Notes: a model not told the origin generated them from the letters alone. 6,572 nt of DNA from an uncultured Candidatus Saccharibacteria bacterium (GCA_949070545.1 CARTQV010000044.1:1-6572), one strand, 5' to 3'. Positions 1 through 5,784 are shown, counted from the stretch's first letter. Numbers and translations: made by a program.

Positions 1-22
1 CCTAAAGCATGCACGCCACCCA

Positions 23-51
23 GAGCTAGGAGTTTATCTTTATCCTAGCTC
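23..51. repeat. Perfect 9-bp inverted repeat with 11-nt spacer
   Basis: GAGCTAGGA (23-31) and TCCTAGCTC (43-51) are exact reverse complements around an 11-nt A/T-rich loop. Neither strand has a clear T-run directly after the stem, so it is not a convincing intrinsic terminator by itself. It could be the 3' hairpin of a gene ending to the left of the window, or a protein-binding dyad. No coding signal was seen in 1-132 on either strand; the plus strand of this stretch is markedly pyrimidine-rich. Confidence 0.5.
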
Positions 52-132
52 CTTGAGTCTTATTTCCTCTTTCTCTTCACCCCATTCTTTCCAATCGAGT
101 CTTTTTACGCCTATTTCAGGGGGAGGGCAAAC

Positions 133-164
133 AAAAAAATGCGCTCCTCATACTCGAGAAGCGC
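133..164 (-). terminator. Intrinsic terminator of apt
   Basis: Read on the minus strand, GCGCTTCTC (164-156) pairs with GAGGAGCGC (149-141), giving 9 bp with one G-U wobble and a 6-nt loop. After one A it runs into seven consecutive T (139-133). It starts about 20 nt after the apt stop codon. This is a textbook Rho-independent terminator and isolates apt from whatever lies to the left. Confidence 0.88.
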
Positions 165-183
165 TCACGCCATTACAACCTGC

Positions 184-756
184 TTAATCCTCTGCCAGCG
201 GTGGCTCATCGTAGTAAATCACCGATCTCAGCTCACAAGAATCCGGAAAATCTACGCGCTCGAGATAATCCAAGCTGATCAACGTAGCCACACCGATAAC
301 TTTGCAATCAAATTGCTGACTGAGCAATTTGACCAACGCCCGAGCGGTTCCACCGGTCGCCATCAAATCGTCCACAACCAAAACCCGCGTGCCAGGGGCC
401 AAATCATCCTCGTGCACTTCGAGACGTGCTGTGCCGTATTCGAGCTCGTAGTCGATCCCGATGGTCGCACGGGGCAATTTCCCCGGTTTTCGCGCCGGAA
501 TGAAGCCTTTTTTCAGATCACGTCCCATCACCTGCCCCAGCCCAAATCCGCGAGCCTCAGGGGAAACAATTACATCATAATCCTTAGAATCAAACAACTT
601 TTCCATTAGATTATAGAGCATACAACTCGATTCCGTGTCCCGTAAAAGACTGAAGATGTCCAGAAATTGCACTCCCGCTTTCGGGAAATCCGGAACAACC
701 TCGATACGTGATTTGAGGTCATTGATGACCCTTTGTTCTAAATTCGTCAAGTCCAT
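184..756 (-). CDS. apt: Adenine phosphoribosyltransferase
   Basis: Cytosolic purine-salvage enzyme that converts adenine plus PRPP to AMP and pyrophosphate. The 190-residue product has the family signatures in order: an N-terminal FPKAGVQFLDI segment (24-34), the ARGF segment (68-71), RKPGKLP (89-95), the YELEYG..RLEVHED adenine/PRPP region (103-117), and the PRPP-binding loop VLVVDDLMATGGT (125-137) typical of type I phosphoribosyltransferases. The length is close to that of bacterial Apt, so the gene looks intact. I chose the ATG at 756 because an AAAGGAG sits 4 nt upstream. An in-frame ATG 13 codons further up has no such site. It is transcribed alone, leftwards, from a promoter near 860-897, and ends at a strong terminator (133-164). 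No key residue appears to be missing. The family assignment is secure; which adenine source it salvages cannot be read from the sequence. Confidence 0.95.
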   Translation of the reverse strand: MDLTNLEQRVINDLKSRIEVVPDFPKAGVQFLDIFSLLRDTESSCMLYNLMEKLFDSKDYDVIVSPEARGFGLGQVMGRDLKKGFIPARKPGKLPRATIGIDYELEYGTARLEVHEDDLAPGTRVLVVDDLMATGGTARALVKLLSQQFDCKVIGVATLISLDYLERVDFPDSCELRSVIYYDEPPLAED

Positions 757-760
757 AGAA

Positions 761-767
761 CTCCTTT
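761..767 (-). promoter_or_regulatory. Ribosome binding site of apt, start-deciding
   Basis: AAAGGAG lies 4 nt before the ATG at 756 and decides between that start and the upstream in-frame ATG. Directly 5' of it in the mRNA, CTTGC/GCAAG (796-792 with 772-768) enclose a CGTC/GACG stem (786-783 with 778-775). A two-part hairpin therefore abuts the site. Whether it affects initiation is not known. Confidence 0.75.
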
Positions 768-859
768 CTTGCGCCGTCAAGCGACGCCAAAGCAAGATTG
801 TCTAGCTCTTAAGGTGCCGACCTCGACACCAACGCCAAAAAGACGCCTAGCTAGAGGTT

Positions 860-897
860 TCTATAATATTTTAGCATATCTTGTCAAAAAATACCAA
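860..897 (-). promoter_or_regulatory. apt promoter (two possible registers)
   Basis: Read leftwards there are two overlapping candidates. One is TTGGTA (897-892), an 18-nt spacer, then an extended -10 TGC-TAAAAT (-10 at 873-868). The other is TTGACA (887-882), a 16-nt spacer, then TATAGA (865-860). The first resembles the TGTGC-TATAAT style of the other promoters in this window; the second has the better -35. Either gives an apt leader of roughly 95-105 nt. It is back-to-back with the plus-strand promoter at 905. Confidence 0.6.
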
Positions 898-904
898 GTT
901 ATAC

Positions 905-933
905 TTGACATTTTTAAGCATGTGTGCTATAAT
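905..933 (+). promoter_or_regulatory. Consensus sigma70 promoter of the GNAT-like gene
   Basis: TTGACA (905-910), an exact 17-nt spacer and TATAAT (928-933), with a TGC extended -10. This is a perfect consensus and should start transcription near 940. That rules out any coding start upstream of about 940. The first 25 bp (905-929) recur without a mismatch at 1799-1823. The spacer contains AGCA-tgtg-TGCT (917-928), a small dyad overlapping the edge of the -10 that could serve as an operator. Confidence 0.92.
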
Positions 934-983
934 GGAAATACGGGCTGTGGAATATGGCCTAGAACCTACAACATTTTCCAAGA

Positions 984-991
984 AAAGGGGG
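984..991 (+). promoter_or_regulatory. Ribosome binding site of the GNAT-like gene
   Basis: AAAGGGGG ends 6 nt before the ATG at 998. It fixes the start there and not at an in-frame start at 881, which lies upstream of the promoter's -35. The surface-protein gene uses an almost identical site (GAAAGGGGG at 2057-2065). Confidence 0.8.
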
Positions 992-997
992 ATTCAT

Positions 998-1630
998 ATG
1001 GAACAATTCAAATTAGTGACACCGGAAAAAATGGAGCGCGAGCTGATCGCAGGATATTTCAACGAGCTTTCAAACGAAGAGGCCGAGGTGCACGGTCAGC
1101 TGAACCTGAAGCGTTTTTCGACTAATGGCGGTCAAAGTTATAACTGCGAAGATTGGCTCGAAACTGTTAAGAAAGCGTGCAGGTGGCCAAACACCGACGA
1201 GACGGTGCCAACTGAGACGATGTTTCTCGTTCGGGAGTATACGCTGAATTATGGCGCGAAAAATCTCTTGCCAAATGAGCGGATCGTCGGGTTGGTGACA
1301 GTGCGGTTGGCATTGAACTATAACCTGTTCAACAGCAACGGACACATCAGCGTGTCGCTGGCACCACACCAGCAGAGCCGACTCAAATCCGAAGAGATCG
1401 CGCTTTATCTGACGCTTAATCTCCTCAAAAAGCGTAATATCGCGATTACGCTTGTTACTCCTGAGGTCTCAGGAGTCAGCGAGGAAGCGTGCGTCGAGGT
1501 TGGCGGGAAGTTGCTGCATCGGCATTTTGATGATCAGCATGAACGTGAAATAAAGCGTTATGCAATCATGACCGACACCAAGGAGTGCGATGACGACCTC
1601 TTCGATTTGGTTGCAGAATGGCCGGAGTAG
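998..1630 (+). CDS. GNAT-fold acetyltransferase-like protein, probably degenerate
   Basis: 210 residues, cytosolic, with no signal peptide or membrane helix. The order of segments matches predicted GNAT acetyltransferases of the COG3981 kind: VPTETMFLV (70-78), RIVGLVTVRLALNYNL (95-110), GHISVSLAP (115-123), the helix of the acetyl-CoA site, a strand ending TLVTPEVSGVSEEACVEVGG (151-170), and a terminal KRYAI strand (186-190). Family members usually have GHIGY.VRPS.R.KGYAT followed by N..S...IE..GG. Here the pyrophosphate loop reads APHQQSRLKSEEIA (122-135): the conserved Gly is Leu129 and the following Ala is Ser131. Acetyl-CoA binding is therefore doubtful, and the protein may be a non-catalytic or altered GNAT. 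It is monocistronic, with its own consensus promoter and terminator. The substrate is unknown. The fold assignment comes from remembered motif patterns, not a search. Confidence 0.7.
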   Translation: MEQFKLVTPEKMERELIAGYFNELSNEEAEVHGQLNLKRFSTNGGQSYNCEDWLETVKKACRWPNTDETVPTETMFLVREYTLNYGAKNLLPNERIVGLVTVRLALNYNLFNSNGHISVSLAPHQQSRLKSEEIALYLTLNLLKKRNIAITLVTPEVSGVSEEACVEVGGKLLHRHFDDQHEREIKRYAIMTDTKECDDDLFDLVAEWPE

Positions 1631-1728
1631 GAAGCCAATAGCTTCTGCGCAGGACTGATCTCAAAATATCAGAGGTGAATTCCTCAGAGTAAGAGGTCAC
1701 GCACCTCGAAAAGCATGTATTTTTCGGG
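1631..1728 (+). other. 3' UTR with short hairpins after the GNAT-like gene
   Basis: GAAGC/GCTTC (1631-1635 with 1641-1645) begins at the base after the stop codon. GAGGT/ACCTC (1693-1697 with 1703-1707) is perfect with a 5-nt loop. CTCGAAAA/TTTTCGGG (1705-1712 with 1721-1728) gives 8 bp with one wobble and overlaps the previous stem, so the last two are mutually exclusive. No coding signal was seen. These precede the true terminator and may only be 3'-end structure. Confidence 0.4.
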
Positions 1729-1747
1729 TTTGCTAGTTTACAAAATT

Positions 1748-1776
1748 AGCCATGACCGTTTTCGTCGTGGCTTTTT
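1748..1776 (+). terminator. Intrinsic terminator of the GNAT-like gene
   Basis: AGCCATGAC (1748-1756) pairs with GTCGTGGCT (1764-1772), 9 bp with one G-U wobble and a 7-nt loop. The T-run extends to 1776. It ends only about 22 bp before the next promoter's -35, so the two plus-strand genes are separate transcription units. Confidence 0.85.
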
Positions 1777-1798
1777 CATACAAAAGCAGGGATGGGTA

Positions 1799-1827
1799 TT
1801 GACATTTTTAAGCATGTGTGCTAATAT
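1799..1827 (+). promoter_or_regulatory. Promoter of the surface-protein gene
   Basis: TTGACA (1799-1804), a 17-nt spacer and TAATAT (1822-1827), with TGC immediately before the -10. Positions 1799-1823 are identical to 905-929, spacer included, after which the two diverge; sequence upstream of the -35 also differs. Transcription should begin near 1834, leaving a leader of about 240 nt. Confidence 0.85.
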
Positions 1828-1972
1828 AGAGATAGTCAGGATAACCTGGAATTAGGGTTAGACTTGGCGTACATTTACAATCAATTCATCTCAGATACAA
1901 TGTAATATATTTGTATCTGGTTAATTATTATATGTCAATTTTATTATAGATAGGTCGCTGACGCGACCAGCC

Positions 1973-2031
1973 CCTCTCATATTTTGAATGGGGGTTGGTA
2001 CGCCCCGAGTAGAAATGGATGAGAGGTTTTT
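1973..2031 (+). terminator. Candidate conditional terminator in the leader
   Basis: The 8-bp arms 1973-1980 and 2019-2026 are exact complements and run straight into five T. The 38-nt interior carries its own GGGG/CCCC stem. The stop point would be about 43 nt before the start codon, so read-through is needed to express the surface protein. The arm overlaps a competing upstream pairing. Confidence 0.55.
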
Positions 2032-2056
2032 GAAGAAACGAAAACAAATTTATTTT

Positions 2057-2065
2057 GAAAGGGGG
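2057..2065 (+). promoter_or_regulatory. Ribosome binding site of the surface-protein gene
   Basis: GAAAGGGGG ends 8 nt before the ATG at 2074, but only 2 nt before an in-frame TTG at 2068. The ATG is therefore the likelier start. Confidence 0.75.
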
Positions 2066-2073
2066 AATTGCTT

Positions 2074-4149
2074 ATGTTTAGAGCAATTTTTATCATTTTA
2101 GCTGTCCTGTGCTTTTGCGCAGGAGCTTGGATCATCTATAAGAGCCGGGGCCGGGCAACTGGGGCTGGCGGGGCGTTGTTGACGGCGGACGAAAAGAGAA
2201 ACCGCTTCGCGTGGGGACTCATCGTCATTGTGATCGGTGCATTCTTCGTGGTGGGGGCAATTATCGCAAATGCTTTCACAGGAGAAACCGACGACAGCAA
2301 GGGCGGTTCTTCGGAACCGCAGGCAACGTCAACGGCGAAACTGGGCAGTGACGGAGACGAAGATAAGGATAGTATTGACCTCAACGAGGCAGCGATGCCG
2401 GAGGTCAATTTGACACAGGCAGAGCTGGACAAGATGTTTGGCGATTACGACCGCTATCTTCTGCACGGTTCCATGCCGGAATCTACGCAGTTAAAGATCT
2501 TCCTAACTTCGGTAACGAAGAAGGGCAAGATCAATCAGAAGCAGGCCTTCTCAGGAAGCGTCACGACGCCGCTTTGGGCAGACACGGACGAAATCGAGGA
2601 GGGGCTCGGATATGTTCGGAGAGACAGCACTTCCGACAATCCGCTGACAGTCGGCAGTCTGAACGTCGACCCGAAGGGGACGATGGGCAAAAACTTACAG
2701 GAAGCACTAAAGAAGCAGGCTGCGGTCTGGATGCGTGAGTTTTTAAAGGATATCGAGAACGCGGAGACCGCAGACGAAGCGCAGAGAATTATGCGCACAA
2801 GGTTGTATAATCAGATTCTTCGGAATCCAGTCTACGGAGATATGTTCGTGCAGTGGCTGGCAAATGAGCCGCTCGCTACAAAAAACAACCCGTGGCTGAC
2901 CGACTTCAAGGAACTGCTGGACGATGCTTATGTGTCCGATAAGGGTATTACAAGCTTTGTGCAGTTTGACCCTAATCATCTGGGAGATGATAAGTATTCC
3001 TGGGTGAAACTAACTGACGAATACTGGTATAACGCAGACAAAGTTTGCGTTCTGCTGGATAATTTCATCGGGGTGGGTCTGAAAGACGGCCTGAAGTCGA
3101 AGAAAAATTGGTGGCTACCGATGCAGGCGGATGCTAATCATATGCGGACGGAGCTGGCTAAGGCCCAGGAAAAACGCGAAGTTTTTGTCCTGGAATATAG
3201 AGACAAGAGTGGAAGGGTGCTCCTTAAAATCGGGGTCAACTTCTGGGATATGCGTCTCGAAGTATTCCCTGTCAAGGTGAAAATCAAGACACCAGAAAAA
3301 ACACCGGCACCTGTCGTAACACCGAGACCGACGGATCCGCCGTCAGTCACACCGCCGCCACCAAGTACGCCGAAAGGTAAGCTCGTGGTCCATTATAAAT
3401 ATAAAAATGGGCCGCAGAAAGGCAAAACGGCGGCGAAGGACAGGAGTGCGACGAAATATGTCGGTCAGATTGCGGAGATCAGTTCTCCGACGATCAAAGG
3501 CTATACGGTGGATAAGGCGGTTGTGTCCGCGAAGATTAAAAAGGGCACAATTTACAGAACGGTCTGGTATAGTAAAAACGGCAAGACGCCGAAGTATAAC
3601 CTGACGATAAAATACGTCTTTGCTGATGGGAGCGGATCCGCCGCCCCAACGTACAGCAAGGCCGGCTTGAAAGCTGGCACAAAGTACAGCGTCAAGTCGC
3701 CGGCGGTGGCCGAACACAAGCCGGACAAAGCGGTAGTGTCAGGTACTATGCCGAGCCATGATGTGACAATCACGGTAAAGTATAGTAAGAAGCCTAAGGA
3801 TACGCCGACGCCAAGTCCGAAACCGACGCCAAAGCCGTCGAAAAAACCTCCAAAGGATCCGAAGGAGGATCCTGTTCAAAACAGCAAAGCCCCAACGGGC
3901 GGAGGCGACAATAAACCTGGTAATGGTGACGGTGACCATCAGCCGGTAAAGCCATCAGCGAAACCTCAGATGACATCGAAGCCAACGAAGAAGCCAGTTG
4001 AGTCGAATGACGAAAATGGCACGACGCATGGCGGAAATCCGTCGTCAACTGGTAATATCACCAACGGCGGCAAGGACGATACAGTCAATGGCGGGCAAGG
4101 TTCGGTCGGTAACGAGACGAACAATGACGCCCTTGACGATGATTTCTAG
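2074..4149 (+). CDS. Large membrane-anchored surface protein with MucBP-like repeats
   Basis: 691 residues. Two hydrophobic helices (about 3-22 and 46-67) flank a basic loop (KSRGR, EKRNR) that should face the cytoplasm, leaving residues 70-691 outside. Next come an acidic Ser/Gly/Asp linker (70-110) and an ectodomain I do not recognise (about 112-400), with a charged helical part (205-260) and a Trp/Tyr-rich part (300-350) ending in apparent strands (366-404). A Pro/Thr linker follows (405-434). Two repeats of roughly 65 residues (437-501 and 509-572) each carry a 'hydrophobic-KY' opening, DKAVVS (480-485, 551-556) and a closing YSK; they resemble MucBP-type beta-grasp repeats of adhesins. 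The tail is Pro/Lys/Thr-rich (573-640), then Gly/Asn/Asp-rich with an acidic end. No LPxTG motif was seen, so anchoring is probably N-terminal. Adhesion or host contact is an inference. The gene is monocistronic, behind an attenuator-like leader. Confidence 0.8.
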   Translation: MFRAIFIILAVLCFCAGAWIIYKSRGRATGAGGALLTADEKRNRFAWGLIVIVIGAFFVVGAIIANAFTGETDDSKGGSSEPQATSTAKLGSDGDEDKDSIDLNEAAMPEVNLTQAELDKMFGDYDRYLLHGSMPESTQLKIFLTSVTKKGKINQKQAFSGSVTTPLWADTDEIEEGLGYVRRDSTSDNPLTVGSLNVDPKGTMGKNLQEALKKQAAVWMREFLKDIENAETADEAQRIMRTRLYNQILRNPVYGDMFVQWLANEPLATKNNPWLTDFKELLDDAYVSDKGITSFVQFDPNHLGDDKYSWVKLTDEYWYNADKVCVLLDNFIGVGLKDGLKSKKNWWLPMQADANHMRTELAKAQEKREVFVLEYRDKSGRVLLKIGVNFWDMRLEVFPVKVKIKTPEKTPAPVVTPRPTDPPSVTPPPPSTPKGKLVVHYKYKNGPQKGKTAAKDRSATKYVGQIAEISSPTIKGYTVDKAVVSAKIKKGTIYRTVWYSKNGKTPKYNLTIKYVFADGSGSAAPTYSKAGLKAGTKYSVKSPAVAEHKPDKAVVSGTMPSHDVTITVKYSKKPKDTPTPSPKPTPKPSKKPPKDPKEDPVQNSKAPTGGGDNKPGNGDGDHQPVKPSAKPQMTSKPTKKPVESNDENGTTHGGNPSSTGNITNGGKDDTVNGGQGSVGNETNNDALDDDF

Positions 4150-4165
4150 ATAAATTGACATATAT

Positions 4166-4238
4166 TGTGGCCACCAGGGCCACAGTGACTTCGAGTCACA
4201 AAACGTACCTTATGGTGGGGACGTAGTTTGTCCCCACC
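4166..4238. repeat. Cluster of three perfect hairpins
   Basis: TGTGGCC-accag-GGCCACA (4166-4184) is followed directly by GTGACT-tcg-AGTCAC (4185-4199). After 14 nt comes GGTGGGGAC-gtagttt-GTCCCCACC (4214-4238), an exact 9-bp stem. It starts 16 nt after the surface-protein stop codon. None has an adjacent T-run on the plus strand. Because perfect stems read the same on both strands, they could act at the 3' ends of both the surface-protein and glyA transcripts. Alternatives are a structured 3' UTR or small RNA, or a recombination or protein-binding site. Confidence 0.6.
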
Positions 4239-4289
4239 TATTCCAAGATTTAGGAAAATTGTGTTTGAGATGATTTGGTTGTAATTCTG

Positions 4290-4317
4290 CTACCAGCTCC
4301 GAAAAGCTGGTAGTTTT
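4290..4317 (+). terminator. Intrinsic terminator of the surface-protein gene
   Basis: CTACCAGCT (4290-4298) pairs exactly with AGCTGGTAG (4305-4313) around a 6-nt loop, followed by TTTT (4314-4317). It lies about 140 nt after the surface-protein stop. On the minus strand the same stem has no T-run after it, so glyA's own terminator is not obvious; the hairpin may still mark glyA's 3' end. Confidence 0.75.
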
Positions 4318-4348
4318 CATAACAATGACTAACTCCTTGGCACTGGAG

Positions 4349-5674
4349 CTATTTTTCGATGCCTGGGACTGGGAAGTTCAGGGCTAGTTCCCTAACTTCG
4401 GCACGAATCGCGTCTAGCTCCGCCACGTGACCGCCGAGACCGTCTTCATCGCCCGCCGCAACGCAAATATCCAAAACTTGTTTCATCCAACCGGCAAGTT
4501 TCAGCATTTCTTCGGCACCAAGATCGCGCGTTGTCATCGCCGGAGTGCCGAGACGAACACCCGACGGACGGAAAGCACCACCCTTGTCACTCGGGAGAGC
4601 ATTGGCGTTCAAGGTCAATCCAACTCGGTCGAGTGCGATTTCATAGAACTTTCCGTCGATGCCATAGCTATCTTTCACGTCGATCAGAATTAAGTGGTTC
4701 TCTGTCCCGCCACCCTGGAGTTTGAAACCGAGGCGTTGCAGTTCAGTAGCGAGAACCTGCGCGTTCTCGACGACACTTCTTGCGTAATCCGCGAATTCGG
4801 GTTGCAAATCTTCCTCAAAAGCAACCGCCTTCGCCGCGATGATATGTTCAAGTGGACCGCCCTGTGTCCCTGGAAAGACGGCGCGATCGATCAAAGTCGG
4901 AATGTTTTCGAGAGTGTGCTCGGGCTTTCTCAACGGGCTACTGACTTTTCCCATACTCACAATCAAACCACCGCGCGGACCACGCAGAGTTTTATGCGTA
5001 GTCGTGGTCATAACCTGGAAACCGTGCTCAAGTGGGTTCGGATGCACGCCACCAGCGATCAGGCCCGCGACATGCGCCATATCCGCCATCAAAAGAATCT
5101 CGTGACCCGCTTCCCTGCTCACCTCGTCGGCGATTTTCTGCACGCGGTCGAAATCCGGGATTTTCATGAAAGCAGAAAAACCGACCAGGATGATTTTTGG
5201 GTGGTGTTCCTTCGCGAGACGTTCCATCTCATCGTAATCAATGTCGCCTTCTTTTGTCACGCCATAACCAACGAAATTGTAGATTTTCGCGCTACGGGTT
5301 ACGGGCGAACCATGAGTCAAATGCCCACCAGCCGGCAAAGACATTGCGAGAATAGTGTCGCCAGGCTCGCACCAAGAGAAATAGACAGCTTCGTTCGCGT
5401 TCGCACCGGAATGAGGCTGGACGTTCGCGTGATCAGCGTGAAAAAGCTCTTTTGCACGCTCAATTGCGAGAGTTTCGATCGGATCAATGTTTTCCTGCCC
5501 ACCATAATAACGCTTCCCAGGGTAGCCTTCGCTGTATTTGTTGGTCAAAATCGAGCCCATCGCTTTCAAAACGTTCGCCGAAACGTAATTTTCACTCGGG
5601 ATCAGCTCCAAACCTTCACTTTGACGCTTTTTTTCTGCATCAATTAATTCAAAAATTGGATCTTGCTTTGCCAT
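4349..5674 (-). CDS. glyA: Serine hydroxymethyltransferase
   Basis: PLP enzyme of the cytosol that interconverts serine plus tetrahydrofolate with glycine plus 5,10-methylene-tetrahydrofolate; it is the main one-carbon source for thymidylate and purines. The 441-residue product carries the family landmarks: ELIPSENY (23-30), YSEGYPGKRYYGG (47-59), HSGANANEAVY (88-98), GGHLTHGS (116-123), DMAHVAGL (198-205), the PLP-lysine segment TTTTHKTLRGPRGG (223-236; Lys228), FPGTQGGPLEH (267-277) and the substrate-carboxylate Arg374 in SGVRLGTPAMTTR. It is somewhat longer than the 417-residue E. coli enzyme. The extra length shows at about 186-192 and in a segment before the FPG motif (244-264). The ATG at 5674 is preceded by AGGAGGT. 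It is monocistronic, convergent with the surface-protein gene and divergent from the CHAP-like gene. All key residues are present, so it is probably active. Confidence 0.97.
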   Translation of the reverse strand: MAKQDPIFELIDAEKKRQSEGLELIPSENYVSANVLKAMGSILTNKYSEGYPGKRYYGGQENIDPIETLAIERAKELFHADHANVQPHSGANANEAVYFSWCEPGDTILAMSLPAGGHLTHGSPVTRSAKIYNFVGYGVTKEGDIDYDEMERLAKEHHPKIILVGFSAFMKIPDFDRVQKIADEVSREAGHEILLMADMAHVAGLIAGGVHPNPLEHGFQVMTTTTHKTLRGPRGGLIVSMGKVSSPLRKPEHTLENIPTLIDRAVFPGTQGGPLEHIIAAKAVAFEEDLQPEFADYARSVVENAQVLATELQRLGFKLQGGGTENHLILIDVKDSYGIDGKFYEIALDRVGLTLNANALPSDKGGAFRPSGVRLGTPAMTTRDLGAEEMLKLAGWMKQVLDICVAAGDEDGLGGHVAELDAIRAEVRELALNFPVPGIEK

Positions 5675-5677
5675 TTT

Positions 5678-5684
5678 ACCTCCT
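5678..5684 (-). promoter_or_regulatory. Strong Shine-Dalgarno of glyA
   Basis: AGGAGGT, a near-full anti-SD complement, ends 3 nt before the ATG at 5674, a rather tight spacing. Just upstream in the mRNA, GATAA-cta-TTATC (5702-5690) forms a small perfect dyad that ends six bases from the site. Confidence 0.8.
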
Positions 5685-5743
5685 AAGTTGATAATAGTTA
5701 TCCAATACTGAAACTACACCATACCTCTTCTCCACTTTTCTCT

Positions 5744-5752
5744 ATTGTAACA
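5744..5752 (-). promoter_or_regulatory. Extended -10 of the glyA promoter
   Basis: Read leftwards, TGT-TACAAT (5752-5744) is a good extended -10. No convincing -35 exists at 16-18 nt upstream, as expected for promoters that lean on the TGn element. The predicted start near 5737 gives a leader of about 60 nt. It sits back-to-back with the plus-strand promoter at 5785. Confidence 0.55.
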
Positions 5753-5784
5753 TAGGAGACTGTGACGACGAGAACAATTTTCTA

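Larger units (their letters stand above)
1834..2073 (+). promoter_or_regulatory. Structured leader with candidate transcription attenuator
   Basis: Non-coding stretch between the promoter and the surface-protein start. It contains, in order: CAGG-ataa-CCTG (1837-1848); a perfect 9-bp stem CAGATACAA/TTGTATCTG (1892-1900 with 1911-1919); a perfect GGTCGC-tgac-GCGACC hairpin (1953-1968); and a terminator-like long stem CCTCTCAT/ATGAGAGG (1973-1980 with 2019-2026) followed by TTTTT (2027-2031), with GGGG/CCCC nested inside (1991-1994 with 2003-2006). A competing pairing, CCAGCCCC (1967-1974) with GGGGTTGG (1991-1998), 8 bp with one wobble, would break both the terminator stem and the GGTCGC hairpin. 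This is the logic of an attenuator or riboswitch expression platform. I do not recognise a known riboswitch class, and the trigger is unknown. An independent small RNA ending at 2031 is the alternative. Confidence 0.6.

Noticed and set aside
139..609. Plus-strand open frame opposite apt
   Set aside because: It starts inside the apt terminator and mirrors the conserved apt coding sequence.
881..997. Upstream in-frame extension of the GNAT-like gene
   Set aside because: The start at 881 precedes the consensus promoter (905-933), so the transcript cannot contain it; the ATG at 998 has a good Shine-Dalgarno.
769..1125. Plus-strand open frame across the divergent promoters
   Set aside because: It spans both promoters and the start of the GNAT-like gene in another frame; no ribosome binding site and no conserved motif.
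1911..1950. A/T-rich TATTATAGA as a second promoter within the leader
   Set aside because: No -35 at a suitable distance; the A/T content is better explained by the perfect stem at 1892-1919 and its flanks.
2068..2070. TTG as start of the surface protein
   Set aside because: Only 2 nt separate it from the GGGGG run; the ATG at 2074 has 8-nt spacing.
4155..4183. TTGACA at 4155 as a promoter for a small RNA over the hairpin cluster
   Set aside because: The position 17 nt downstream reads GGCCAC, not a -10; no alternative -10 at 16-18 nt.
4694..5647. 317-codon open frame antisense to glyA
   Set aside because: It lies wholly opposite a well-conserved glyA, shows no recognisable domain and has no promoter or ribosome binding site of its own; it is a codon-bias shadow.
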